Assembly (NCBI GenBank): GCA_045399315.1
Contig: DAYVGO010000005.1
Span: 124,001-188,000 of the forward strand
Direction: 5' to 3'
Source of the DNA: Arsenophonus sp045399315
Lineage (GTDB): Bacteria > Pseudomonadota > Gammaproteobacteria > Enterobacterales > Enterobacteriaceae
Length of the DNA stretch: 64,000 bases
Each line of letters starts with the position of its first letter. The stretch's first letter is position 1. This document shows, piece after piece, positions 49,155-56,710 of the stretch. A program made the translations under genes and the position numbers. Below the pieces are notes generated by a model. That model saw only the letters and a program-made list of their open reading frames with translations, had not been told where the DNA came from and ran no database searches.

Positions 49155-50039
49155 TTATTCCTCTGGTTGTTTTTTAATAACTGATGCTTGTTCATGGTGA
49201 CCATAAAAAACAGCTGCTCTTTCATCATCAGTAATAACAGTCAATGAACGAGGATCATCATCGTCATGAAGTTCGGCTCCAGAGAGATTAATATGCCGCA
49301 GTACCCCGCCAAAAGCGAGTTGAAGATTTTTCTGGGTAAAAGTTGTTTCAATTGGCCCACTAGCCAGTATGGTGCGGTTTACTAAAATAACTTGATCACA
49401 AAATTCAGGCACGCTTCCCAAGTTATGAGTAGAAACCAAAATCAGATAGCCATTGCTCCGTAATAAGCGTAAAAGCTCAATAATAGCATTTTCCGTTTTT
49501 ACATCGACACCAGTAAAAGGTTCATCAAGAAGTAATACTTTTCCTTTTTGGGCAAGTGCTCGTGCGAGAAAAACTCGTTTCTTTTGCCCACCAGAGAGCT
49601 CACCTATTTGTCTTTTTTCTAAATCGGTAAGATCAACCCGCGCCAGCGCATCAGCAACAATTTGTTTATCTTGTTGACTAGGAATGCGTAAAATACCCAT
49701 TTTACCATAGCGTCCCATCATTACTACATCAGAAACTAGGACCGGAAAATCCCAGTCAACTTCTTCAGTTTGTGGTACGTAAGCAATAATATTTTGTTTA
49801 AGGGCAGTTTTGATCGGGGCATTGTTTAATGTTACCCGACCCTTTGTTGGTGTTACTAAACCCATTATTGTTTTAAACAAGGTGGATTTGCCGCTACCAT
49901 TAACTCCTACTAGCGCACAAATTGAGCCGCCAGTGATATTGAAGTTGACGTCATAAATAGCAGTATGTCCGTTATTGTATGTAACAGTTGCATTATCAAC
50001 AACTAAGCTAGGCTTTTCGTGAAAAGTATCGTTACTCAT
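49155..50039 (-). CDS. yfeB: YfeB/SitB: Mn/Fe ABC transporter ATPase
   Basis: ATP-binding subunit driving Mn(II)/Fe(II) import, 294 aa. All ABC motifs are present: Walker A GVNGSGKST (about residues 44-52), Q-loop YVPQTEEVDWDFP, signature LSGGQKKRVFLARALAQ, Walker B VLLLDEPFTGVD, and the H-loop STHNLGSV. The acidic tail (LHDDDDPRSLTVITDDE) is seen in Yfe/Sit homologues. It lies two bases downstream of yfeA and three upstream of yfeC, so the four genes form a single transcript. Confidence 0.95.
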   Translation of the reverse strand: MSNDTFHEKPSLVVDNATVTYNNGHTAIYDVNFNITGGSICALVGVNGSGKSTLFKTIMGLVTPTKGRVTLNNAPIKTALKQNIIAYVPQTEEVDWDFPVLVSDVVMMGRYGKMGILRIPSQQDKQIVADALARVDLTDLEKRQIGELSGGQKKRVFLARALAQKGKVLLLDEPFTGVDVKTENAIIELLRLLRSNGYLILVSTHNLGSVPEFCDQVILVNRTILASGPIETTFTQKNLQLAFGGVLRHINLSGAELHDDDDPRSLTVITDDERAAVFYGHHEQASVIKKQPEE

Positions 50040-50041
50040 TA

Positions 50042-50953
50042 TTATTGACCAAAACCTTTTGCAATAGTATTAACGGTAGTTTTTAATAGTTCTATATAGG
50101 TTGGAGCCGGGCCATAACTGTTAGAAAGAGAGTCAACATAGAGTACACCACCATATTGAGCACCGGTCTCTCTACTGACTTGTTTAGCTGGTTTATCAGA
50201 AACGGTACTTTCACTAAACACGACGGGAATCTTATATTTTCTCACAATGTCGATAACCTTACGAACTTGTTGTGGTGAGCCCTGTTCCTCAGCGTTAATT
50301 GGCCACAAATAAGCTTCTTTAAAGCCATAATCTTTAGCCAGATAACTAAAAGCACCTTCACTGGTCACTAACCAGCGTTTTTCTTGCGGTATTTGGGCTA
50401 GTCTTTTACGTAGGAGTTCATCAATATTGCTGATTTTACTGGCATATATTTTCGCATTATGGTTATAGATATCTGCATTTTTAGGGTCATATTTTACGAG
50501 CGCAGCCCGAATATTTTCAATATATATTAATGCATTTTGCGCCGATATCCAGGCATGAGGATTAGGATTACCTTGATATTCACCTTCACGAATAGGTATT
50601 GGCTTTATTCCTTTAGTAACAGTAACGGCTGGAATATGTTGGAAATTTTCAAAAAAGCGTTTAAACCATGTTTCAAGTCCTAATCCATTCCATAAAATTA
50701 AATCAGCATTATGTGCTTTTAGAATGTCTTTGGGAGTCGGCTGATATTCATGGATTTCCGCTCCCGGTTTGGTGATCGATTGAACATTTGCTGCATTACC
50801 TGCTACATTTTGCGCAATATCTTGGATGATAGTAAAAGTAGTTACAACGGTAAATTTTTTTGCGTATGCAATTGGATTAAAAAGAGCAAGTGTAGTAATT
50901 ATAGCTAAACCAGTAAAAATTTGCCTAGACCATAAGCTGGATCTTTTATACAT
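50042..50953 (-). CDS. yfeA: YfeA/SitA: periplasmic Mn/Fe-binding protein
   Basis: Cluster A-I (ZnuA/PsaA-type) solute-binding protein of the Yfe importer. It has 303 aa from ATG 50953, preceded by GGGGAAAC; an upstream in-frame start at 50986 is unlikely. Signal peptide about 1-31 (IITTLALFNPIAYA, then KKFTVVTTF). Predicted metal ligands are in IHEYQPTP (His), NPHAWIS (His), NAEEQGSP (Glu) and YVDSLSNS (Asp), all kept. In Yersinia this system serves virulence and growth in the host; here it is the only metal importer seen. Fur-like site upstream. Confidence 0.95.
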   Translation of the reverse strand: MYKRSSLWSRQIFTGLAIITTLALFNPIAYAKKFTVVTTFTIIQDIAQNVAGNAANVQSITKPGAEIHEYQPTPKDILKAHNADLILWNGLGLETWFKRFFENFQHIPAVTVTKGIKPIPIREGEYQGNPNPHAWISAQNALIYIENIRAALVKYDPKNADIYNHNAKIYASKISNIDELLRKRLAQIPQEKRWLVTSEGAFSYLAKDYGFKEAYLWPINAEEQGSPQQVRKVIDIVRKYKIPVVFSESTVSDKPAKQVSRETGAQYGGVLYVDSLSNSYGPAPTYIELLKTTVNTIAKGFGQ

Positions 50954-50994
50954 AAATGTTTCCCCGTTAATAAAGTAATAAATCATACCTTAAT

Positions 50995-51013
50995 GAGAAT
51001 GATTATCAACTAT
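50995..51013 (-). promoter_or_regulatory. Fur-like box upstream of yfeA
   Basis: The minus strand of 50995-51013 contains GATAATCATT in register with the 19-bp consensus GATAATGATAATCATTATC; I count about 13 of 19 matches. It lies 42 bases upstream of the yfeA start. Yfe operons in Yersinia are Fur-repressed, so iron control is likely. Confidence 0.65.
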
Positions 51014-51161
51014 ATAGGAAAGATGTCAATATGATCAATAATTGTAATTGTGATGTATATAGTGATAATAAGAGCATCTTAACAACTCAACGCTCAAAGG
51101 GACTATTTTTTTCTCATTAGGCTATGCTAAATAGGATAAAACAACTGGAGGTTGGCGTAAG

Positions 51162-51821
51162 GTGAAATTTAAAAGTTGTGGCGTCGTATTCATTATTGCA
51201 TTGGTAGATTGTTCTAGTAAACAATCAAATACCCAGAAAACAGCCTATCAAAACGATTATCTACGCTATTTCATAGAGGAGCAAACCGAAAGTGTATCAT
51301 CAAAAACCGCTTACGATGCTATAATTAGACAGGCAGCCCAACACCATAGTGTTGATGAAAACCTAATTAGAGCAATTATCAAAGTGGAATCTAATTTTCG
51401 CGCTAATGCAGTCAGTAAATCTAACACGATCGGTTTAATGCAAGTTAAGGCTTCTACCGCTGGTGGTGATGCTTATAGGTTACAGGGTAAAGCAGGGCAA
51501 CCGACAACGAGTCAACTTAAAGATCCGGTGATTAATATTGATGTTGGAACGGCCTATATTCGTTTTATTCAAGATAAACATTTATCGAATATCCGCGATC
51601 CGAAAATACTTTATTATGCAACCGTGGTTGCTTATGTTAATGGTGCTGGAGCATTACTACGAATTTTTGATAAGGATCCTTATCTGGCAATAGATAAAAC
51701 TAATAAGTTAACCACAGAAGAGTTTTATCAGCATATTCAAACAAAACACCCAAGTGCGCAAGCACCACGCTATCTTTGGAAAATTAAAACTGCTTACAAT
51801 TCGATAATTATGATAGATTAG
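51162..51821 (+). CDS. emtA: EmtA (MltE): membrane-bound endo-lytic murein transglycosylase
   Basis: Outer-membrane lytic transglycosylase that cuts peptidoglycan chains internally. It has 219 aa with a GTG start at 51162 and GGAGG 10 bases before it. The signal ends ALVDCSSK: a Cys at the right place for a lipoprotein, but the -3 to -1 residues (L-V-D) differ from the usual L-A-G, and Asp just before Cys is unusual. The SLT core is intact: the catalytic Glu in IIKVESNFRANAVSKSN, then GLMQVKASTAGGDAY, YIRFIQD, YVNGAGALLRIF, and QAPRYLWKI. About 16 aa longer than E. coli because of a longer linker after the lipobox. Confidence 0.88.
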   Translation: MKFKSCGVVFIIALVDCSSKQSNTQKTAYQNDYLRYFIEEQTESVSSKTAYDAIIRQAAQHHSVDENLIRAIIKVESNFRANAVSKSNTIGLMQVKASTAGGDAYRLQGKAGQPTTSQLKDPVINIDVGTAYIRFIQDKHLSNIRDPKILYYATVVAYVNGAGALLRIFDKDPYLAIDKTNKLTTEEFYQHIQTKHPSAQAPRYLWKIKTAYNSIIMID

Positions 51822-52109
51822 TTATTGATTTATAATAGAAAATTGTTAATAATTTTTCATTATAAGCTTTCTTTCCAAAAATCACTGATTAGCAAACATC
51901 AGTAAAATTTTAGTAATAAACTCATATAGTTTTTTAATACTATTTTATTGTATAATAAAAAATAAACTTAAATTAGGGTGATTAATCAAAATTTAACTAG
52001 CTGACAATTAATTTGTTGCTACATTTTTAGTATTTTATTCTTATTATCTGAGATTTAATATATTAATCAATCCTGCATAGTGATATTATGCGCCGCTAAA
52101 TTAATGCAA

Positions 52110-52154
52110 GTACGTATATCCCCTTTGCCCTGTTTGGGCATTTTCTTAACGTAC
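52110..52154 (+). promoter_or_regulatory. Structured part of the thrS leader
   Basis: GTACGT (52110-52115) pairs with ACGTAC (52149-52154), enclosing a perfect inner hairpin (TGCCC at 52126-52130, GGGCA at 52136-52140). In E. coli the thrS leader carries an upstream stem domain that helps ThrRS bind. An alternative reading is a terminator (T-run after GGGCA). Confidence 0.45.
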
Positions 52155-52220
52155 ATAACTTACTAGGTGAAGTAAGAAATTGCTTTAACTCATTTTTAAC
52201 AAAAATATATTTTTGTGCAT

Positions 52221-52241
52221 GTGATCTTGCGTATGGGTCAC
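52221..52241 (+). promoter_or_regulatory. thrS translational operator (tRNA-Thr anticodon mimic)
   Basis: GTGATCTTGC then GTATGGGTCAC folds with GTGA/TCAC arms and exposes TTGCGTA, resembling the tRNA-Thr(CGU) anticodon loop. It sits 21 bases before ATG 52263, over the ribosome site, as the ThrRS autorepression operator does in E. coli, whose sequence here I recall as nearly identical. Confidence 0.62.
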
Positions 52242-52262
52242 CACTGTAAATAAGGATTTTAA

Positions 52263-54185
52263 ATGCCAGTTATTACTATTCCTGACGGAAGTCAACGTCA
52301 ATATCAGCATGCTGTTTCAGTTATGGATATTGCTAATGATATTGGTTCAGGCCTTGCAAAAGCCTGTATTGCCGGTCGTGTAAATGGTGAGCTTGTTGAT
52401 GCGAGTGATGTGATTAATAATGACGCTCAAGTAGCCATTATTACCAGTAAAGATCTTGAAGGCTTAGAGATTATTCGTCACTCATGTGCACATTTACTTG
52501 GACATGCAATTAAACAATTATGGCCAGCCACTAAAATGGCAATTGGCCCTATTATTGAGAATGGTTTTTACTATGATGTTGATCTAGAGCACTCTTTAAC
52601 ACAGGAAGATTTGGACAAACTTGAGCAGCGCATGCACGAACTCGCTGAAAGGAACTATGATGTTATCAAAAAGCGAGTTAGTTGGCAGGAAGCTCGGGAT
52701 ACTTTTGTTGCTCGAGGTGAGGATTATAAAGTTAAAATTTTGGATGAAAATATTAAAAAAGATAATCATCCTGGACTTTATTATCATGAAGAATATATTG
52801 ATATGTGTCGTGGGCCACATGTCCCCAATATGCGTTTTTGTCATTATTTCAAATTACAGAAAGTAGCTGGAGCGTATTGGCGCGGTAATAGTGATAACAA
52901 GATGCTACAAAGGATCTATGGAACAGCTTGGGCTAATAAAAAACAATTAACTGCTTATTTGCTACGTTTAGAAGAGACAGCAAAACGTGATCACCGTAAG
53001 ATAGGTAAGCAACTTGATCTTTATCATATGCAAGAAGAAGCACCAGGTATGACATTTTGGCATAATGACGGTTGGATCATATTTCGTGAATTGGAAAACT
53101 TTATTCGTACTAAATTGAATGAATATCGATATCAAGAAGTAAAAGGTCCATTGATGATGGATCGTATTCTTTGGGAAAAAACAGGTCACTGGGAAAACTA
53201 TAAAGAAAACATGTTTACCACGTCATCGGAAAACCGAGAATATTGTATAAAACCGATGAATTGTCCAGGGCATTTACAGATATTTAATCAAGGCTTGAAA
53301 TCTTATCGTGATTTGCCACTACGTATGGCTGAGTTTGGCAGTTGTCACCGTAATGAACCATCCGGCGCTTTACATGGCTTGATGCGCGTGCGGGGATTTA
53401 CTCAAGATGATGCCCATATTTTTTGTACTGAAGATCAGATTTTAGATGAAGTAAAAAGTTGCATTAAAATGATTTATGATGTTTATGCAACATTTGGTTT
53501 TGAAAAAATTGCTGTGAAATTATCAACCCGACCAGAAAAACGGATAGGCACTGATGCTCAATGGGATCACGCCGAAGCAGATCTGGCTAAAGCACTAGGG
53601 GATATTGAATTCGATTATCAACCTGGTGAAGGCGCATTTTATGGCCCCAAAATTGAGTTTACTCTGTATGATTGTTTGGATCGGGCATGGCAATGTGGTA
53701 CTGTACAGCTTGATTTCTTATTACCGAGTCGTTTAGGTGCTTCCTATGTAGATGAAAATAATGAACGTCAGGTTCCGGTAATTATCCATCGTGCTGTTTT
53801 AGGCTCACTTGAACGTTTTATTGGGATTTTAATTGAGCAGTATGCCGGTTTTTTCCCAACCTGGTTAGCTCCATTACAAATTGTTATAATAAATATCACG
53901 GATGCGCAGGCTGATTTTGTGCAAAAAGTAGTAGAAAATTTGCTTAATTTTGGTATTCGTGCAAAAGCAGACTTGAGAAACGAGAAAATAGGCTTTAAAA
54001 TTCGTGAGCATACTTTGCGTCGTGTTCCTTATATGTTAGTTTGTGGTGATAAAGAAGTTGAATCGAACCAAGTATCTGTTCGTACTCGCGATGGCAGGAA
54101 TTTGGGAACATTTGACGTCACAAAATTTGCAGAAAGAGTGCTTGATGAAATTCGTACTCGTCATATTTATCAACTGGAGGAATAA
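52263..54185 (+). CDS. thrS: Threonyl-tRNA synthetase
   Basis: Charges tRNA(Thr) and represses its own mRNA. It has 640 aa (E. coli 642). Domains in order: TGS (1-62, ITIPDGSQRQYQHAVSVMDIA), the editing domain (about 65-240) with HSCAHLLGHAIKQLWP and the CRGPHVP zinc-like editing site, class II catalytic core (about 245-535) with the zinc ligands Cys (MNCPGHLQIF) and His, motif 2 HRNEPSGALHGLMRVRGFTQDDAHIF, and the anticodon-binding domain (about 540-640). AAGGAT lies 7 bases before ATG. It opens the thrS-infC-rpmI-rplT-pheST-ihfA block. Confidence 0.98.
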   Translation: MPVITIPDGSQRQYQHAVSVMDIANDIGSGLAKACIAGRVNGELVDASDVINNDAQVAIITSKDLEGLEIIRHSCAHLLGHAIKQLWPATKMAIGPIIENGFYYDVDLEHSLTQEDLDKLEQRMHELAERNYDVIKKRVSWQEARDTFVARGEDYKVKILDENIKKDNHPGLYYHEEYIDMCRGPHVPNMRFCHYFKLQKVAGAYWRGNSDNKMLQRIYGTAWANKKQLTAYLLRLEETAKRDHRKIGKQLDLYHMQEEAPGMTFWHNDGWIIFRELENFIRTKLNEYRYQEVKGPLMMDRILWEKTGHWENYKENMFTTSSENREYCIKPMNCPGHLQIFNQGLKSYRDLPLRMAEFGSCHRNEPSGALHGLMRVRGFTQDDAHIFCTEDQILDEVKSCIKMIYDVYATFGFEKIAVKLSTRPEKRIGTDAQWDHAEADLAKALGDIEFDYQPGEGAFYGPKIEFTLYDCLDRAWQCGTVQLDFLLPSRLGASYVDENNERQVPVIIHRAVLGSLERFIGILIEQYAGFFPTWLAPLQIVIINITDAQADFVQKVVENLLNFGIRAKADLRNEKIGFKIREHTLRRVPYMLVCGDKEVESNQVSVRTRDGRNLGTFDVTKFAERVLDEIRTRHIYQLEE

Positions 54186-54188
54186 GGT

Positions 54189-54728
54189 ATTAAAGGCGGA
54201 AAAAGAATTCAAACGGTGCGCCCGAATCGTATTAATACGGAGATTCGTGCTTCTGAAGTTCGTTTAACTGGTTTAGATAGCGAGCAGATTGGTATTATCA
54301 GTCTAAAAGAAGCTCTTGAAAAAGCCGAGGAAGCAGGTGTTGATTTAGTCGAAATCAGCCCAAATGCCGAGCCGCCGGTTTGCCGAATCATGGATTACGG
54401 CAAGTTCCTCTATGAGAAGAGTAAATCGATCAAAGAGCAGAAAAAGAAGCAAAAAATTGTTCAGGTGAAGGAAATTAAATTCCGACCTGGTACAGATGAA
54501 GGTGATTATCAGGTCAAACTACGCAACCTGATTCGCTTTCTAGAAGATGGTGATAAAGCTAAAATCACGTTGCGTTTTCGTGGTCGTGAAATGGCGCACC
54601 AACAGATCGGTATTGATATGCTTAATCGTATTAAAATCGATTTGGATGAGCTGTCAGTCGTCGAATCTTTTCCAACTAAGATCGAGGGTCGTCAGATGAT
54701 CATGGTGCTTGCACCGAAAAAGAAATAG
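54189..54728 (+). CDS. infC: Translation initiation factor IF-3 (AUU start)
   Basis: Keeps 30S subunits free and proofreads initiator tRNA selection. The start is ATT 54189: GGAGG (54176-54180) is 8 bases upstream, and the reading IKGGKRIQTVRPNRINTEIR matches E. coli IF-3 from residue 1, giving 179 aa (E. coli 180). No ATG, GTG or TTG fits as well. The rare AUU codon lets IF-3 repress its own synthesis. Text includes VEISPNAEPPVCRIMDYGKF, KEIKFRPGTDEGDYQVK and GREMAHQQIG. It begins three bases past the thrS stop. Confidence 0.95.
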   Translation: MKGGKRIQTVRPNRINTEIRASEVRLTGLDSEQIGIISLKEALEKAEEAGVDLVEISPNAEPPVCRIMDYGKFLYEKSKSIKEQKKKQKIVQVKEIKFRPGTDEGDYQVKLRNLIRFLEDGDKAKITLRFRGREMAHQQIGIDMLNRIKIDLDELSVVESFPTKIEGRQMIMVLAPKKK

Positions 54729-54818
54729 TTAGGCAACCAAGCAATAGAGTTCTATTTAGTTTGAAAACTATTCGCCTGACTAGTTTGTTAAATTAACAAT
54801 GCGAAGTGGATATTTATA

Positions 54819-55016
54819 ATGTCAAAGATTAAAACAGTACGTGGTGCGGCAAAACGTTTTAAAAAAACTGCCAGTGGTGGTTTTAAGCGTAAGCATGCTA
54901 ACCTTCGTCATATTCTGACTAAAAAGTCAACTAAGCGTAAGCGTCATTTGCGACCAAAAACCATGGTTTCCAAAGGTGATCTGGGTTTGGTAGCGGCTTG
55001 TTTGCCATACGCATAA
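54819..55016 (+). CDS. rpmI: Ribosomal protein bL35
   Basis: 65-aa 50S protein (SKIKTVRGAAKRFKKTASGG, NLRHILTKKSTKRKRHLRPK), full length and highly basic. It lies between infC and rplT. In E. coli, L20 represses rpmI and rplT by binding structures formed by the infC-rpmI region; whether the same fold occurs here is not tested. AAGTGG is a modest ribosome site 8 bases before ATG 54819, fitting a regulated start. Confidence 0.97.
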   Translation: MSKIKTVRGAAKRFKKTASGGFKRKHANLRHILTKKSTKRKRHLRPKTMVSKGDLGLVAACLPYA

Positions 55017-55072
55017 ATTTGAATTTTTAGTTTAAGATTATCGAATTTAGTTCGAAGTGATAGGAGGAATAT

Positions 55073-55429
55073 ATGGCTCGCGTAAAACGTGGTATAATTG
55101 CCCGTGCACGTCACAAAAAAATATTAAAACAAGCGAAAGGTTACTATGGTGCGCGTTCGCGTGTTTATCGTGTTGCTTTCCAGGCAGTAATTAAAGCCGG
55201 TCAATATGCTTATCGTGACCGTCGTCAGCGTAAGCGTCAATTCCGCCAATTATGGATCGCACGTATTAATGCTGCTGCACGTCAGAATGGTTTGTCTTAT
55301 AGTCGTTTTATTAATGGTTTGAAAAAAGCATCAATTGATATTGACCGTAAGATTCTATCTGACATTGCTGTTTTTGATAAAGTTGTATTTGCAGCATTAG
55401 TCGAGAAAGCAAAAAGCACATTAGCATAA
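55073..55429 (+). CDS. rplT: Ribosomal protein bL20
   Basis: 118-aa 50S assembly protein that also represses rpmI-rplT translation. Text: MARVKRGIIARARHKKILKQ, the YYGARSRVYRVAFQAVIKAG helix, RRQRKRQFRQLWIARINAAA and the C-terminal rRNA-binding domain. Full length with no change. AGGAGG precedes ATG 55073 by 6 bases. A terminator follows, then the separately attenuated pheST transcript. Confidence 0.98.
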   Translation: MARVKRGIIARARHKKILKQAKGYYGARSRVYRVAFQAVIKAGQYAYRDRRQRKRQFRQLWIARINAAARQNGLSYSRFINGLKKASIDIDRKILSDIAVFDKVVFAALVEKAKSTLA

Positions 55430-55436
55430 AACTGTT

Positions 55437-55467
55437 AAAAAAGAGAGGGGTTAGCTTTCTCTTTTTT
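55437..55467 (+). terminator. Terminator after rplT
   Basis: AAAAAAGAGA (55437-55446) and its exact complement (55458-55467) with an 11-base loop; the T-run is part of the right arm. It separates the infC-rpmI-rplT unit from pheM-pheST. Confidence 0.75.
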
Positions 55468-55525
55468 AATCACTATGGACAGTTGTCTTATAAAAATGAG
55501 TTATTCTATGAATAGTAGCTTAAAG

Positions 55526-55570
55526 ATGAAAATTGTTTTTTTTCGTTTCTTTTTTTACTTTAGCACCTAA
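55526..55570 (+). CDS. pheM: pheM: leader peptide of pheST
   Basis: ATG 55526 reads [14 protein letters not shown] and stops at TAA 55568-55570: 14 residues, six of them Phe. E. coli PheM is [14 protein letters not shown], so the last nine residues are identical. Ribosome movement across the Phe codons senses charged tRNA(Phe) and sets the choice between terminator and antiterminator downstream. The gene is too short for ordinary gene finding. An AAAGATG context gives a weak ribosome site. Confidence 0.93.
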   Translation: [14 protein letters not shown]

Positions 55571-55618
55571 AGTTTGGGGCTTTCGCGCATTTAAGAAAAA
55601 AAACGAAAAACCGCGATA

Positions 55619-55640
55619 AGCCTCTGAATGGAGGCTTTTT
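55619..55640 (+). terminator. pheST attenuator
   Basis: AGCCTC (55619-55624) pairs with GAGGCT (55631-55636), loop TGAATG, followed by TTTT. It lies 49 bases after pheM and 73 before pheS, where the E. coli attenuator is. A competing G-rich segment (TTTGGGGC, 55573-55580) upstream could form the antiterminator. Confidence 0.85.
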
Positions 55641-55712
55641 GTTTGTAATTGTTAAAAAAATTTTTTTATTTTCAATAACGATTAGGCCAAAGGGTCGTAA
55701 GAAGAGGGAATA

Positions 55713-56696
55713 ATGCCACATCTCGTTGAGTTGGTTGCACAGGCAAAAGCAGCCATCGAAAAAGCTCAGGATGTTGCTGCGTTGGATTCAGTGCGTGTTG
55801 AGTTTTTGGGTAAAAAAGGCCATTTAACACTACAGATGTCAACGTTGCGTGATCTACCTGCAGAAGAACGTCCTGCAGCAGGAGAAATTATTAATCAGGC
55901 TAAACAAGAAGTTCAAAATTCATTGAATATGCGTAAAGAGCAGTTAGAAAATGTTGTCTTAAATGCTCGCTTAGTGGCAGAAAAAATAGATATTTCCTTA
56001 CCAGGTCGCCGTACTGAAAATGGTAGCTTACATCCAATAACCCGCACAATTGAACGTATTGAAGAATTCTTTGCTGAACTTGGCTTTTCTGTTGTTTCCG
56101 GGCCTGAAATAGAAGATGATTATCACAATTTTGATGCTTTAAATATTCCTGCTCACCATCCTGCTCGTGCTTCACATGATACTTTTTGGTTTGATACAAC
56201 ATGTTTGTTACGTACCCAAACTTCTGGTGTTCAAATTCGTACTATGAAAGGTAAACAGCCGCCTATTCGTATTATTGCCCCTGGTCGTGTGTATCGCAAT
56301 GACTATGACCAAACACATACACCAATGTTTCATCAAACTGAAGGCTTACTTGTTGATAAAAATATTAGTTTTACCAATTTAAAAGGTACGTTACATGACT
56401 TTTTAAATCATTTTTTTGAAGAAAAAACCCGCGTTCGTTTTCGGCCTTCATATTTTCCATTTACTGAACCATCAGCTGAAGTCGATGTGATGGGTAAAAA
56501 TGGAAAATGGTTAGAAGTATTAGGTTGTGGCATGGTACATCCAAATGTATTACGCAATGTTGGCATTGATCCTAACTTATATTCTGGTTTTGCCTTTGGA
56601 ATGGGAATGGAGCGTTTAACGATGTTACGGTATGGCGTGACTGATTTACGCGCTTTTTTTGAAAATGATCTTCGTTTTCTTAAACAATTTAAATAA
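55713..56696 (+). CDS. pheS: Phenylalanyl-tRNA synthetase alpha subunit
   Basis: Catalytic subunit of the heterotetrameric PheRS. It has 327 aa, the E. coli length. An N-terminal coiled coil (about 1-90) is followed by the class II core: motif 1 HPITRTIERIEEFFAELGF, the DTFWFDTTCLLRTQTSGVQIR stretch, motif 2 GRVYRNDYDQTHTPMFHQTEG and motif 3 GFAFGMGMERLTMLRYGV. It lies 14 bases before pheT and is controlled by pheM. Confidence 0.98.
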   Translation: MPHLVELVAQAKAAIEKAQDVAALDSVRVEFLGKKGHLTLQMSTLRDLPAEERPAAGEIINQAKQEVQNSLNMRKEQLENVVLNARLVAEKIDISLPGRRTENGSLHPITRTIERIEEFFAELGFSVVSGPEIEDDYHNFDALNIPAHHPARASHDTFWFDTTCLLRTQTSGVQIRTMKGKQPPIRIIAPGRVYRNDYDQTHTPMFHQTEGLLVDKNISFTNLKGTLHDFLNHFFEEKTRVRFRPSYFPFTEPSAEVDVMGKNGKWLEVLGCGMVHPNVLRNVGIDPNLYSGFAFGMGMERLTMLRYGVTDLRAFFENDLRFLKQFK

Positions 56697-56710
56697 GGCA
56701 GGACTATCAC

